A DNA stretch of 64,000 nucleotides from Aspidiotus rigidus (GCA_035079385.1 JAVHKY010000056.1:2294001-2358000); one strand, 5' to 3'. Counted from the stretch's first letter, positions 12,101 to 25,620 are shown. Translations and numbers: made by a program. Notes: generated from the letters alone by a model not told the origin.

Positions 12101-15100
12101 TCCCAATTCCCTTCTTCCGTCAGGTCTGTAAGTTGATTCTGAACTGGAGATCAGATCGATGAAGAATTGATAATGTTTCGAGATCGATAAGATTTCGGTA
12201 GAATTTAAACAATTCCTAATGAATAATATTGAATACTAGCGGTTTGCGTCGCGCCTCCGGCGCGCCTGACCGCTAGCTGTGTGTTGAGTAGATATCTGTG
12301 TTTTATAGGTATCTGTATCTTGTAGGTATGTATGTTTTGTAGGTATATTGGCGGAATTCGGATGAATTTTTTGCTACGTTTTTGAAAAATTTAATACTGT
12401 TAAGCCTACTTCATTTTCACCGAGAATGATAACATACATAGAGTAAAGAAAAAGAGAAGGTTGAAAAAATTGAAAAATGCGCGTAAGATGTAAGATGAAC
12501 CATTTCCCTCACATTTTCATTTTCCAGACTTGGGACTGGCAGAATTCAACATATACAAACTGTATTCTGGTATGTTTATAAATGGTTAGCATGCAAAGCG
12601 CGAAAAAGAGGTTAAAAGTTTCCCATAACCAAGAGATAATAAATTATTAAGAATGGATCGGAGTCGCACAAAAATTAAAATTACCGAATTACATTATTTT
12701 TTTTTCTGTTCAAAAATAAGAAAATAGACACCAAAAACTGCGACTGTACTTATAAAAATATATCAAAGTTCCGAGTCGCACAAAAATAAAATCACCAAAT
12801 TGAATTTTTTACACACTAATTCACTTGAGAGCTGACTTAACGCGTGAAGCCTGTGTCGCAGCAGAATACAGACAAATCCATTGACATTTTGCCAATCCCT
12901 AAGAAAACACACGGACAACAGGTAAAAAAAAGGGTCATTTCCGCTAGCCCATACGCAGTGCGCACCGTGTCTAGACATTGGTTCTTGTATGAGATACCGG
13001 ATGTAAAATCCTTTATGTAGGTGTTTTTAAAACTGTGAATAAAATAACTTACTTGGTATGGAAGTACAGCGAATACTGTAGTCACAAAATTTCCTCCTAA
13101 AAATCTGGAACCGGGCTCATTCGAAAGGAAATTACAGGGGCTACAATTTTTGTTCTCTTCAATTTTTCATAAAAATGAGTTATACTCGAGTTATCACAAT
13201 AATTCAATTCTCGAAACTGCGCCACTCAACGCGCGTAGGTCTAACGTACAGCGCAAAGCAGTTTCAGTACTCGATAATGCCCGTTTTTCCTAATTTTGTC
13301 GCCCCCTACTCCACCTTCAGGGAGTCAAAACATCGAAATGTATTTAAGAACCTGACCCAGAAAAAACGAAATTTTTCAAAAAAAATTCCAGGTCGATAGG
13401 TGAAGGCGTTCGAAAGTTATGGACGAACATACATACGGATATACATACATACAGATATACAGACAGACAAACATTCTACTTTATATATTAGATACATTTT
13501 AGCTAAAAATGATGCCCTTTAACACTGTTTTTAGTTTCAAGAAAAATAGAATTCGAACTTGTCAAGAGTGGTCGTACGCTAGTATGAAGCCCCCCCATTT
13601 TGCTCGCTCAGATGAAGATACTCGTCGACTTCACAATGGATTTAAATTTAAAAAATCTTACTTTAAATTGAGTTTCGACTTCATTTGCAATGATCGTTTC
13701 AAGTTCAAATATTTTTTATCGTGAACCAATTGAATACAGAAACTATTTTATTAATGTTGCTGAACTGACGCGACAAAACAAGGCGTAATGAACGAAGATT
13801 AACCAACTGTTACACCAAGGAAGTTAATCATCATTCATTTGAAATATGCGTAGTTCAATGATACTGTGTCATTTCCTATGTTTTCGTATTATTTTCTCTT
13901 CGTATGGAATTTATCCAATATTAAACGAGCCCTCGTTTGAAAAACTGCATACCGTAAACATTAATTAAAGTCTAGTGAAGACTGTTCAGTAGAAATGCGC
14001 TTGTTGACTTCAGTCAGCGGATGAAATCGCCGTATTTGATAATTTATTTATTACTTGTTATAATCAGTACATCGCGTATTTTGATCTAGAAATACTGTAT
14101 TCGTGATGAGAATCAAGGAATAGTCAAGACTCGTGTAACTTCTACTGCGAGAAAATGGGACGTAGAGTATTGTACATATTGGTTGATCGAATCGCAGAAA
14201 ATATCCTTGAATTTACATAAACTGTTCAATGCTAAAAAACCACCACAAAACTATTAAAAATACTTGGAATCAGTTCAGTATTACCGAACACGTCCTACGT
14301 CATGCTGCTTATACAATTTTCAAATTTTTCGGAAAATCGAGTCAATTTTTTTTTAGTACATGCAAGGCGGTGAATTGTAATTTTCCTCCTGCCAATGAAA
14401 ATTTAACGCCCTTTGTACTGTAAAATATTCTACGCAACTTGTGAAAACTTGCTCGCGGCAAATCGCCTCGTTTAGTGAAATTCGCACTCGGGAAATCATT
14501 TACCGCTTTTATTTCACCCGTTGCGTAGTATACTATTTCTTTGTCGTCTATAACATTCAGGAACTTATTACTATCAAAATGATATGGGACAAACGTTATT
14601 CTATTGAGCGGATTCTACGGGGTTTAAAATTGTGGTAGGTAAAAATAGAGTTATTGTAATTGTTTACTTTTTTGTGATTTGTTCTACTGACGGATAGATA
14701 GATGTCTCTCGCAACAGTTTCTTGAGGTAGATTTGAACAATTTGAGTGTCTTTCCGACGAAGAAGTCGAATGTTCATGTAAAATTTTTATGAATTCTCTT
14801 GTAGTGGATGTTGAAATACTAATTGAATGTTGTCTTTTCTATTTGATTGCGACTTCATTGTTTCGATTTTCTTCTTTTAGTATCACAACTCAGAAGACGC
14901 TAAGAAAGCTTTAGAGCAGATGAACGGATTTGAACTTGCAGGCCGACCTATGAAAGTGAACAACGTGACAGATCGACATGAGTTTAGCTCGAGCGGTCCA
15001 AGTATCGACGAAACGGATGAGCGAGCTGGCATCGATTTAGGTGCGACAGGAAGACTTCAACTCATGTATAAACTGGCAGAAGGTGAGTGTGATGACTTTT

Positions 15101-16293
15101 AATCCATTTTGAATAGCATTTGTAAGTATCCCGATCATATTTTATTATGTTCTTGGGATGGAAAAAAAATGCGATAATAATAAAATCTTGTGGATGAATT
15201 TTTAATATGGAGGCGGTCTCCGCATTAAGTTCTTGAAACTCGATACATATTTTCATTTCATGTTCATACCGTTTTCTGACTTTTTTTTTCAATAACCTGT
15301 TATTAATGTATTTTTTTACTTGTCTTCAGGTACTGGTATGCAAATTCCACCCGCAGCGGCCAGTGCACTCAATTTAAATCAAAGTGCGCCTTTAGTACAG
15401 CAAGCTGCAGCACCACCTATTACTACACAATGTTTCTTATTGGCAAACATGTTTGATCCGAATGCGTAAGTCCTCTTCTATTAAATGACAGTATTTCGTC
15501 TACGTATTTTATTATTCGAATTTATTTTTTGTCAGCGAGTCAGCGCCAAATTGGGATGTGGAGATACGGGACGATGTGATCGAAGAGTGTAACCGACACG
15601 GGGGATGCGTGCACGTATTCGTTGATAAAGCCTCCCCTCAAGGTAATGTCTATGTCAAGTGTCCGACCATAAATACAGCCGTAGCCGCTGTAAATTCACT
15701 GCATGGTAGATGGTTTGGAGGTAAGTTCGCCGAACAATCTTAATTTCGACATTATTTGAAAATCTTTTTTTTTGGGAGGGGGTCGTTGGTAGGTATTCTT
15801 CGAATGGAAAGGGATCAATATCAATCCGTTTTTCAAGTTTACGGTCATTCATTATGAAGAAATATACTCAAAAGAGTGAAGAAACAGATACACGAACCGC
15901 AATAAAATCACACGACCAAGCGCGAAAGTCGCTTTCTATACCTTGAGAATGGCTGTTTATCCGAAAGCGCTCGCTCGTGTGATTTTATTGCGGTTCGTGT
16001 ATCTGTTTCTTCACTCTTTTGAGTATATTTCTTCATAAGGATTAATATCATTTTTTCGATTCTATTATTTCAAAACTAGTGGTTCTTGAGTGTAATTACT
16101 TTTTGAATTTCAAAAGACTATTTTCATTCTAAATTTTTTCCTTCCTGTTTTCATTTCTTGATCTATTTGTTTGTTTTTTACAGGTCGTGTTATTACAGCC
16201 GCATATGTTCCCGTTCTCAATTACCACAATCTTTTCCCCGAGACGATAGCGACGACTACTTTGTTAACACCTACTAGAAAAGTGTCTTTGTAA
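9143..16293 (+). CDS. RBM39: RNA-binding protein 39 (Caper/HCC1 splicing factor), ten coding exons
   Basis: A nuclear SR-like splicing factor and U2AF65-related protein. Coding exons: 9143-9208, 9820-9881, 10488-10922, 11002-11131, 11209-11301, 11376-11642, 14881-15082, 15330-15465, 15536-15720, 16184-16293. All junctions are GT-AG with consistent phase; total 1686 nt, 561 residues (human RBM39 is about 530). Start MADDFDVEALLEAPYKK matches the family N-terminus. An arginine/serine domain covers residues ~43-185. The linker reads LTPEERDART. RRM1 follows (IFCMQL; GIAYIEF), then RRM2 (LYVGSL; SKGYGFVT), then the conserved GFELAGRPMKV and LGATGRLQLM. A C-terminal UHM-type RRM has NVYVKCP and GRWFGG. 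A 3.2-kb intron (11643-14880) carries a Helitron-like copy and the last intron carries a fresh MITE. Confidence 0.97.
9266..9640 (+). other. Candidate poison (cassette) exon in RBM39 intron 1
   Basis: Inside intron 9209-9819 lie plausible 3' splice sites (AATTTCAG ending 9265; CTTTTACAG ending 9294) and a consensus 5' splice site GGAAG|GTAAGT at 9640/9641. Inclusion by either acceptor introduces a premature stop after the phase-0 first exon: TAG within about 13 codons for the first, TAA at about 60 codons for the second. Vertebrate RBM39 is known to autoregulate through a poison exon in the intron after the MADDIDIEAMLEAPYKK exon, the homologous position. Confidence 0.4.
12236..13492 (-). mobile_element. 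Helitron-like non-autonomous element, copy A
   Basis: On the minus strand it starts TCTAATATATAAAG after an A and ends in a GC-rich hairpin (AGCGGT...ACCGCT) followed by CTAG and a T. These TC...hairpin-CTRR termini with A|T insertion fit Helitrons. About 500 bp (12706-13190) is nearly identical to copy B. No Rep/helicase is coded. It lies in an RBM39 intron. Confidence 0.68.
15853..16037. mobile_element. 185-bp MITE with perfect 63-bp inverted repeats in RBM39 last intron
   Basis: The first 63 bases from 15853 (start TATGAAGAAATATACTC) are exactly the reverse complement of the last 63 ending at 16037. The loop is about 59 bp. Perfect arms imply recent insertion or gene conversion. It sits 146 bp before the 3' splice site of the final exon. 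Confidence 0.88.
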
Positions 16294-18115
16294 ACTGATT
16301 AGTGTCCATCGAAGTACGGAGCATATGATTATGATCAATATAAATATCGTATTATTATTTTGGTCAAACGCGTCTCTTTGGTTGAGTGTGAAGATGTCCA
16401 ACAGATTTTCCGATCGTGATGAAATACGTGAAAATCTCTGCGCCTCGTTAACTTCACGATACAAAAAATCCGTTGCATACTTTCATTTTCAACCCGATTG
16501 AGACGCACTGCAGAGAAACGCATTCCGTTGTGATATATTAGGTACCTATCTACGCCGAAAATATTGTTTTTGTATTCTTGCAATTCTTCTCTTTATATTA
16601 GCATTATCTGTTTGGTTTTTTTTTTTTTTTTTTTGTCCTTATAATTGAACAGAAGAAAATAACACGCATACTTGACAACTTGGATGAATTCTACGGATAT
16701 TTTTGTATCTTATTCATATTTAAATGTAATTTACATTGTAAAGTGTACTTGGACAGAGCGCTGAAACGAAAAATGATTTGATAATGAAGAATCAAAAAAA
16801 AGGATAGAAAGAACATTCATTCGAATCGAGTTTTTTTTCCTTTGCGATGGTATCTAGTTACGGAAATGACACTTATTTCGAATGTACGCAAATGTTGAGA
16901 AACTAACTGCGAGAAAGATATTTGGTTCAGTCTGAAAAATGTTTTTTTTTTTTTTTTTCATTTTTTTGTACTTTAATGAAACTGAAGTTGAAATTGTATT
17001 ATGGATTATTTAGTTAGAATGCGTGCTGTATGAATGCAGATTACATTTATAAATTTTTTTGTTTTATAAAATTTTTTGATCTATTGCCAAAAACTGAGCA
17101 AATGTTTGGAGCGAACGATTCCTGCAAAAACTGTTTTGAATTCTTATTCTTCGGTTTATGTGAGCGAAATAAGGTCTGCCGTTCGAAGTTGAATTATATA
17201 TTGACATATCTGCGAATAACGATCAGTGGAATGAGTTCCATTTTAGCCTGCAATAGATAATGTAATGAGCCTTATTCTCCTGATCGTATTTCGCGAATAA
17301 GTTGATTCAACTCTGTACGACGAAGATCTTTGTGCAACGCGTTGCTTTCGCGTTTCGAGAACTTCAAGTATTTTACGTGTTTGAAAGGAATTGTAAGAAC
17401 TTGTTCTGAAGTAAGTGACGATACAAACGAGGAGAAAAATAAGAAGAAAAGAATAGCTGAATTGTAAACTAAGCTCACTCTCTCGCACCCCTTTCTCGCG
17501 TCAATAAAATTATTAAAAACGAGTGGCATTTAAAACGAAGGCGAACGTATAAATTTAATTAGAGAAAATGATCCAATTAAAAAGATTCTATTTACTGTGT
17601 GTATCTCAAGCTGATTCGGTTGGTACTGTGCGTTCCCCTGTCGGTTTAATGGTTTATCGTATTGAGGAAAAAAAGTGCTCAAGTTTCGTCGGTTTTTTTT
17701 CTGCGTAATTTCAAAAACATTTCAACTACACGTGGGTATTTTCTCAAACACATAAAAGACTCGATTCCGCATGAGGTGACAATTAAATGTGCGCTATTAA
17801 CGGTGTGTAGAAAAAAAAAAAAAAAAAGGAAACTTAATTGAATTGAATTCATTCACAAATCGTTCCTATTAACGATAAGAATAAAAATAGAGTTGTTGAG
17901 AGTAAGAATTGCTTTTAAGTTTGGGACAAAAAGTTGGAACGTAATATATTATCTTGAAATTCTAACTAAATTTTTACAGAACTTCTCGAGCGTGATACGG
18001 TAGTATGATAAATTGATACCGAAAAATTGGTCTTTACGATACGTACTAGCAAACTCAAGAAGAAAAATGTACTTATCGGTATTGGTACCTACTTTCCTTT
18101 GTAATTCTACCTCGA
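16294..18115. other. RBM39 3' UTR and downstream DNA
   Basis: AT-rich with long T and A runs (16618-16635, 16940-16960, 17812-17827). An AATAAA at 17503-17508 is a possible distal poly(A) signal. Short open frames here have no recognisable domain. Confidence 0.45.
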
Positions 18116-18116
18116 C

Positions 18117-18255
18117 AGACTGCGTTATTCCAATTTTGACTACAGCCTAGACAGAAACCAGCTGGCTCGCAAGAGACTGAAGAAAGCTTTAAAAGAAAGC
18201 AAGAGTGCTGCATGGAAAATGTTGCCCTACAAGATAGTGCTGAGGAAGCTGTAGG
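18117..18255 (+). pseudogene. R1-like LINE reverse transcriptase fragment
   Basis: Plus-strand translation contains ARKRLKKALKESKSAAWK followed by PYKIVLRKL and a stop. This matches the segment before the RT fingers in R1-clade ORF2. It is an isolated relic of about 45 residues. Confidence 0.65.
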
Positions 18256-18315
18256 GCCTCTCAGTCATGAGCCGAATAGCGCCGGATATACGAACGAACA
18301 ATAAATTATACATAA

Positions 18316-19258
18316 CTAGCGGTTGGCGACCGCTAGCTGTGTGTTGAGTAGATATCTGTGTTTTATAGGTATCTGTATCTTGTAGGTATGTGTGTTTTGT
18401 AGGTATCTTGGAATTCAGATGAATTTTTAAAAAAGAAACAGTGGAAAGAGTTTTGCAAAATTCACAACTATTCAGTTCAAAAATAAGAAAATAGACACCA
18501 AAAACTGCGACTGTACTTATAAAAATATATCAAAGTTCCGAGTCGCACAAAAATAAAATCACCAAATTAAATTTTTTACACACTAATTCACTTGAGAGCT
18601 GACTTAACGCGTGAAGCTGTATTCATCGCAGCAGAATACAGACAAATCCATTGACATTTTGCCAGTCCCTAAGAAAACACACGGACAACAGGTAAAAAAA
18701 AGGGTCATTTCCGCTAGCCCATACGCAGTGCGCACCGTGTCTAGACATTGGTTCTTGTATGAGATACCGGATGTAAAATCCTTTATGTAGGTGTTTTTAA
18801 AACTGTGAATAAAATAACTTACTTAGTATGGAAGTACAGCGAATACTGTAGTCACAAAATTTCCTCCTAAAAATCTGGAACCGGGCTCATTCGAAAGGAA
18901 ATTACAGGGGCTACAATTTTTGTTCTCTTCAATTTTTCATAAAAATGAGTAAAACTCGAGTTATCACCATAACTTAATTTTTATAATTGCCCGCTCAACG
19001 CGTTTGAACGGTAACCTTGGAACAACGCGTTTGATGGCAAGCTACACCACCACGTTTTTTTATATTGAAAAAAGTCATTGTTTTCGCCCTTTTTTGAAAT
19101 TACTCAGCACCTCCCCGTCAAATTTTTATTTTTATGAGTCTATGTGCTGCTCTGGGATGAGGACAATATATCCTGAAAGTTTGAAAGCGATCGGCCCAGT
19201 AGTTCTCGAATTATAAACGGATAGGACAACAGACAAACTTTCTGTTTTATATATTAGA
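18316..19258 (-). mobile_element. Helitron-like non-autonomous element, copy B
   Basis: Same family as 12236-13492. On the minus strand: A|TCTAATATATAAAAC start, and an end hairpin AGCGGTCGCCAACCGCT overlapping CTAG|T. The middle 500 bp is almost identical to copy A. The two differ in the segment next to the 5' terminus and in the length of the terminal hairpin. Confidence 0.68.
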
Positions 19259-20994
19259 TTCCGAAAAAGCAATTTTTATCACCCTTCCTGCTTGTTGGAA
19301 AATTTTCATCTTACACCTCAAAATACGTCTAATTCCATTAGCATCTCTATTTTGAATATCCGGATACAAAAAATATGCTTCATTTTTTTTTCTCAATTTG
19401 CATACATATTCATTGGGGAGAGGAAACTATAAAAATTTCGACTCTCCTGAAGAGGATGGAGAGATTGGAAAAATTTTGGCCATGGAACCTACTGTATCAG
19501 GTTTAGAACTTGAAAAAATACCAACTATTAACCGACGAAGAATCCCGACCACCAGGCTATCATATGGATTACTTGGAGGTTAAGATATGTATGCGTATAT
19601 TATCAGAATATCTGCTCGTTGCAATAAAAATAACCAATAACTGTACTTAATTTATCGAATAACGAAAGCGATCATAATTTTACTCAGTGGCCAGTGTACT
19701 AACTCTAAAATGGCCAACATAAAAAAGTCAAGGAAGTACTTGGAATATGGAGAAACGTTTCGGCGCAAATCAAAGTCTTTAGGTATTTATTTATTTATTT
19801 TTTTGTAAAATTCTACGCATCGATTTTCTATTTGGTAACTTCTGAATTACCTATTATTATTTTTTGTTCGCACTATCATTTTAAGGAGCCTTAGCCGTCA
19901 ACAAAATAATTTTTGCCGTTGCCCAGGACACACCACGAGGAGGTGGCTCCTATGCGTCCAGAGATACCTAACAGAAATGCAACTGTGGCCGTATGAGGCA
20001 GTCAGTATAGCCAATCGCACGCGGGAACCGCAAGAGGATGCCGAAGTATTAGTTTTGTCATCTTGTCCGTCAGATGCCCAGTTGCCTGGCCTTCTAGACA
20101 ACCCCGGGGAACACTCCGCCAACCTGTTGCATGGTGACCTCAACCTGAACTACCAACGGTTACACATTGACCGAAGCCATGCCCACAGCGCATGTCCCTA
20201 CACCTGATAAGAATAATACGAGTATATTTTTTTTCAAACCCGAATAGAAGCCAGAGCTCGCTACGGACCACGCCTGTCAACCCCCGTCTCAAAGAAGTCT
20301 TACAACCACAGCGCAGTATATCCGACGTGTGACGAACTCGACGAACTCCCTAACAGCACCCTGATATACTCGTATAGTATGTATAAATCCGGTTCATAAC
20401 TCCGCGATACCGGCGATTACAACCTCGTCAATATTTGGAGTCGTCGTTCAAAGTAGAACGGCCACTACAAAATGACTATGGTCAAAAAAAACATTTTGAT
20501 CTGAAATAGAAAAAATTGATTAATGATGTGTGAAAGGCCGCAGTCCAACCGAAAGGAGAGATGAAATACACAAATACCGGTTGTTCAAACAGGAGTCGCC
20601 GGCTTACACACTTATGTTTCAGAGTGCAACAGCTACTCCGGAATGACGAAGGTATAATCAAGCCCTAAAAATAATTTTGGCTGAAAAAAAAATACAAATT
20701 TTAATTAGAATATTTGTGAGTATCCCAGCATAATTAGTCCAAGCAACACATACTCGTAGAATACCGGTACACATAAGAAACATGCAAATGATATTAATTA
20801 AAAAAAAATCCCATCATGCACACGAAAAGAAAACGAAAAACCGAGCGGAAAAGGAAACGCGTCTACTTTCCACATCTCCGAGAAGGACGAAATAGGCGCT
20901 TGCTTGAATGCAAGGTGATGTGTGCAAACTTTACCGGTCCTTTCTTGCTCAGATAATGATCCAAAAGGGAGTGACTCAAATCCCACAGTTCCTA
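19259..20994. other. Intergenic DNA with a GC-richer unassigned block
   Basis: Mostly AT-rich. Positions 19900-20210 are noticeably GC-richer and open on both strands but match no family I recognise; they may be an old retroelement piece. A short reading at 19710-19780 (MANIKKSRKYLEYGETFRRK) ending near a possible splice site looks exon-like but is unsupported. Confidence 0.35.
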
Positions 20995-21126
20995 TAGTCT
21001 GATCGCAAATAGAATGGGTCACGTAAACAAACCCGCGAACCGCTTCCTCGCATCGTAATAAATTTTTTTGTCTGAACGCAGGTCGCGGGTTTGTTTACGT
21101 GACCCATTCTATTTGCGATAAGACTA
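20995..21126. mobile_element. Small MITE with 44-bp inverted repeats
   Basis: Left arm 20995-21038 (TAGTCTGATCGCAAATAGAA...) and right arm 21083-21126 are reverse complements with about one mismatch. Total 132 bp, no coding capacity. Confidence 0.82.
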
Positions 21127-21485
21127 TAATAAGGAACTATTATATAATAATTGTTACCTGGCACGTCAATGTGCATTTGTACGTGTGTCTAAGTATTTCA
21201 TCATCGGTAGCATGTAATGATACTCATACACACGCACAATGAACAACAGCAAGAGCCTGACTTGAACAGAGTTCTGTAGAAACAGGCCAAGTGACAAGCC
21301 AACAATCCAAAAAATAAGGTCTATTGCTCTGATACAAAAGAGCCGTTCCTGTAAACGGTTGCTTGTCGCCTAGACAGCTTTTACAGATTTTGGTTCATCT
21401 GGTCGCGTCAACAAGTCACAATCGAAAAATAGCAATTTGACTCTGCAAGCGAGCTGAAAATATTCCTTACGTTCTGAGTTTTCAA

Positions 21486-22197
21486 CAGGGAAGCTATTCT
21501 AAGGGGGGTTTTTTTGAGAAATTTGCCGCGCGCCGTCCGACAAAAAACTTATAAAAATTTCGGCTCTTGAGCCATATATTATGATAGGACGGAAACATGG
21601 AGAAATTTCGACCTCCGAGCCATATATTATGTATTTCGAAGTCTCTAAAATAGGTCCAGGTCACTGATGACGCCCTGTTTTATACTAGGTTTATAGTAGG
21701 TCTATAGGCCTCCTTCATACCAGCTTGATACCAGGTGTAGACTTGCTTGAATTCTCAGTACCAAAACCAATTTGACTCATAAAACAGGTTCCTTGCGTTC
21801 TTCGCTGAACTTCGTTGAGGAAGCCGTGCCATCGTTTTTTCCTCGAACATTTCATCGATATACTTCATCATTGGAAAACTCGGCTCTTCTTTCCACAAAT
21901 CAAATTTTCTTCAGATCAAACTTAATGGTAGAAGCTCTTTTTTTTTTGCTTATTCTTTTTGGGAATCGTCAAATCGTGTTTTGAAGCACTGGGGTACATA
22001 GGTAAGTTAATAGATTTTCTAGAAAACGCTACGTTATCGACAAATCAAATTGAGGGGGACAGAAAAATTTCAACGTAAAAGCTTGAGCTATATAAAATTT
22101 TTTCAAGTTTTCTGCCGGACGGCGCTCGGTCAACTTCTCAAAAAAAAAAAAAAAAAACAAAACATAAAACTGGTTCCCTGTTGAAAAATTTTCATTA
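21486..22197. mobile_element. Foldback/MITE family D, copy with both ends
   Basis: Begins CAACAGGGAA and ends with GGTTCCCTGTTG, followed inwards at each end by TTTTTTGAGAA/TTCTCAAAAAA and GCCGTCCG/CGGACGGC. It contains repeated words ATTTCG...GAGCCATATAT. Partial relatives lie at 30737-31040 and 53875-54235. Confidence 0.6.
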
Positions 22198-22309
22198 TCG
22201 AGCTATATTATGATAAAAGGGGGACTTGGAGAAATTTCATCCTCCAAGCCATATACAATAGGAATCGAAATTTTTTCAAGTTTAGAAAAATTTAATGCTT
22301 CAAGCTATA

Positions 22310-23290
22310 CGAGTCAAAAGTTTTTCCCAAAAACCCTGCAAGGTTAGGGAAGCCAGCGGTCACTGCGCCACGCTTGTCGGGCGTGTGTGGGTAGTCCTTG
22401 TAACAAATGACGAGGAATCACATCTAAGGGCTCCATTTTCCGACGAATTTTTTCGATCTTTGGAACAGTTGTACAGAAGGGTTCAACGAAAGGCGCTATC
22501 GGAACAGAATCCTAAATTTTGGCTCCAGAAGAATTTCACTCTTGCCAGAAAATAGACGAATTTTTACCAATTTCAACGTTTGATTGAAAAAGTATTTTAA
22601 AAAAATTTAATTCTGCTTCGACAGCGCTCTCGGTTGGACCTTTCTGGAAAACACTTCAATTATTCAGAAAGATCCGATAAAAATTCAAGTAGTGAAATGT
22701 GATTTTCAATACCATGTTTTGCGAGCATATTTTCACTAGTAAAGCACACCCTTGAGGATAAAACGAGCATTAAAAATATGGTCCCGGAATAGTATGTTAC
22801 ATGACAAGCGGTGAAAGGCGAGTTCTCACCGCTTGTCGAGTATTAAAAGTTTTATATACTGTTCAAGTTTTCAATGGAATCTTTCTAATTTTTTGATACG
22901 TTCTTCAGAAACGTTCAATGAAAAGCGGTATGGAAGCAGAATTGAAAAATTCTCTTCGAAACCATCAAAAAATTCGTCCATTTCCTGACATCGTAAAAGT
23001 TTTTTGGAATAAAAATTGGGATTTCTGTTTCTATGCGGCCTTCGATTAAACCTTTCTGAACAATGTTTCCGAAGATCGAAAAAATTATTCGGAAAATAGA
23101 GCTGTGAGAAACTTTTTTGCAAAGTCATTCCCTGTCATTCCTTAAAAAGACTACTCACGCACGCCCGAGAAGCGTGGTATGGAGACCGCTGACATACCGG
23201 ACCTTGCAGGGTATTTGGGAAGGTATATGCAACCTACTGCACACCGTTTTGGCGTTTCCACCCTCCACTTTGACTTTGGATTCTGTCTTC
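22310..23290. repeat. Family E inverted repeat pair around a strong hairpin
   Basis: A minus-oriented copy (22310-22765) and a plus-oriented copy (22866-23290) share AACCTTGCAGGGT, ACGCACGCCC, CGTCATT and GATCGAAAAAATT. A perfect 12-bp-stem hairpin (GACAAGCGGTGA...TCACCGCTTGTC, 22803-22837) lies between. A third copy lies at 29217-29720. No coding sequence. Confidence 0.65.
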
Positions 23291-25469
23291 ATCGAGTGGT
23301 TTTTACTTACAAATAATTATGTGCTTTGTTTCAAATCGTACTGAATAAACCTATACATACATATTCTTGTCTCATTTGAAAACTTTTTCATAAGACATTT
23401 ATCGGTGGCCGTAACTAAAGGGTTGTTTAAATACTTATATACTTATGGATATACAGACAAATCAAGAGGAGAAACGAGGAGAGGAAAAAAAACGATATTA
23501 TAGTATAACGGAATTTAATGACGATCGTAGGTGATGCAGGTTAAATTTGTTTTTCACCGAATAATTCCAATCGAAAATAAGGTGTGTAACTCTATTATTA
23601 TTATGCCTATAGATGCGAATTATAACAATGTCCTGTACTAACTATGTATATTCGACTAGAGTATAACGTCATAAATTACTTTATTTTTAGAACGTCCATA
23701 CGCTGTGGTAGTTGACGTCATTGGAAGAATTCACTGCGAGAATGTATTTTTTGTTGTCGTCGTGGAAATGAGTATGAGGGTAAGAGAAGAGAGGAGTAGG
23801 CGAGGGACAAGGAAAAGAAGAAGAAAAGCTTGAGAACCATCTATTTTTCGGCTGTCTGTCAAAATATCAACGGAAGTGCGTTAATAATTCGTTTCGTAAG
23901 CTTCGTAGTATGAAAATTCAACGATAAGGGGGAAGGGGAGCGTGGCGTGCAGAATCGCGAGGATAACGTATTCGTTCACTTTTATACACAAAGAACGCGT
24001 GTATACCTACTCGTATATAAGTATAGTAAATTGTTATCAAGATTTCATTTGTTGATGGGCCCGGCGTTCTGGTTCTGCATACACGCGAATATTTTCTTTT
24101 TATTCTTCGTCATTTCTCTTTTCCGTCATTCTCCATTCTTCTCGATGTCATCGGTGGTGTGACAAAATATTTATAGCGGTGTGCGAGTGATGGGCAAAAG
24201 AAATAAAAGTTCACCACCACGATTGTACCTATGGATAGGCAGGCGGACGGGCGTACAGCTACCTACTCGTATTGTGAGAAAGCTCATTTTCAATAGTACT
24301 AGGTAGGTATATACAGACGCCGTATAAATTGTAAGGCAGTGCAGTGCAGTATTACGATCTGGCATGAAATTATTTGTTCGTGGCGTGGTACCCCTTCGGC
24401 CTTAGCAGCACACCACCGACGTAATTAATTTTATTCAGAAATATCGTACACCGTCGTGTCGCCGAGTGAAAGCTTAATTTCTTTCTTCGCGAATCATATC
24501 AGAAGATACAAACGCGAGTAGGCTTCTACAGAACAGGAGTTGGTGACGCGATCAACTCGTAATGCTGAGGATGAATGATTATTTCATCATCGCGGTGTCG
24601 TCGTTTTACCTTCTTTGTCGTAGTACACAAATAAATCTATTATGCGCCGTCTGCTCTGCCTCTTTTTCTCATTTGACTACCTACTTATTGTTGAGAAAGT
24701 ATAGCATAAATTAAAAGCATACTCGAAAAGAGCGCGAACCTTTGACATTTTTGCTGATGATGGTGGAATTCATCGCAATTCGCGCGCATCGTTTGTATTG
24801 TAAGAATTATCAAACGCGAAATCAGAATTCTTTGCGAGTTTGGTCATATACTTATTTTTATTCCCCTCTCGCGTTTCCACTGACATCTACATTGCGCAAA
24901 GGTTTAGGGTTCGTATTGTTGAAAATGTGTTTTCATCGAGTAAAAAAGTTTTTTTTCCCCGCTAGTATGAAATTTGTTGGGAAAAGTGGCAGGTAACGCA
25001 AAATTACCGCATTGTTAAATTACACACCGAATTACTTCCTCACGAATACTATTTCTTCCATCTTTCTCTTCCACATTCGTACATTCTACAACTTTTTATA
25101 TCACAAATTCATGCATATACTTATGTATGGCAACTATGCTGACATTGCGCATTGTTTTAATAGTTAAATTGGCATTTAGTGCCACTAAAACTTTGCCTTC
25201 TTCGGTATCGCTCAAGTTCATTCCCTAATTTGAAATACTTCTCCAAGTCTGTCGTCTCCAAGATCATCAAAATTAGTAGGATCAACTTTATCAGTTCTTC
25301 GCTTAAAAATTTGTATAATCGTTGGGTCAATATGTGTATTTAATTGACACTTGTTTCAAAATCTTTTTAGCAATAATTCTTCCACGTTCTTTGCTCATCT
25401 TATTGGTCGTTTGACTTCCAGGAACATAGTTTCCTGATCAGTTGTCAATTTATTCCTTCTATCAGACAG
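23291..25469. other. Intergenic region, nothing recognised
   Basis: AT-rich DNA with TACCTA/TACTCGTA words (for example 24005-24020, 24255-24310). Short open frames lack domains or splice support. Confidence 0.4.
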
Positions 25470-25620
25470 TCATTGGAAATTTAAAAATTTGTTCCATCTC
25501 TTCATTGTAACATCAACTATCTTATCGGAACTCATAATGAGTGAGTGAGGTGTAAGTAGAGCACTAATATTGAAAAAGGGGGTTTTCCAAATGTACAAAT
25601 CTACTTTATTAGTTGCTTTT

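Noticed and set aside
19977..20207. GC-richer ORF as a gene
   Set aside because: Open on both strands, no domain, no splice structure; left as unassigned.
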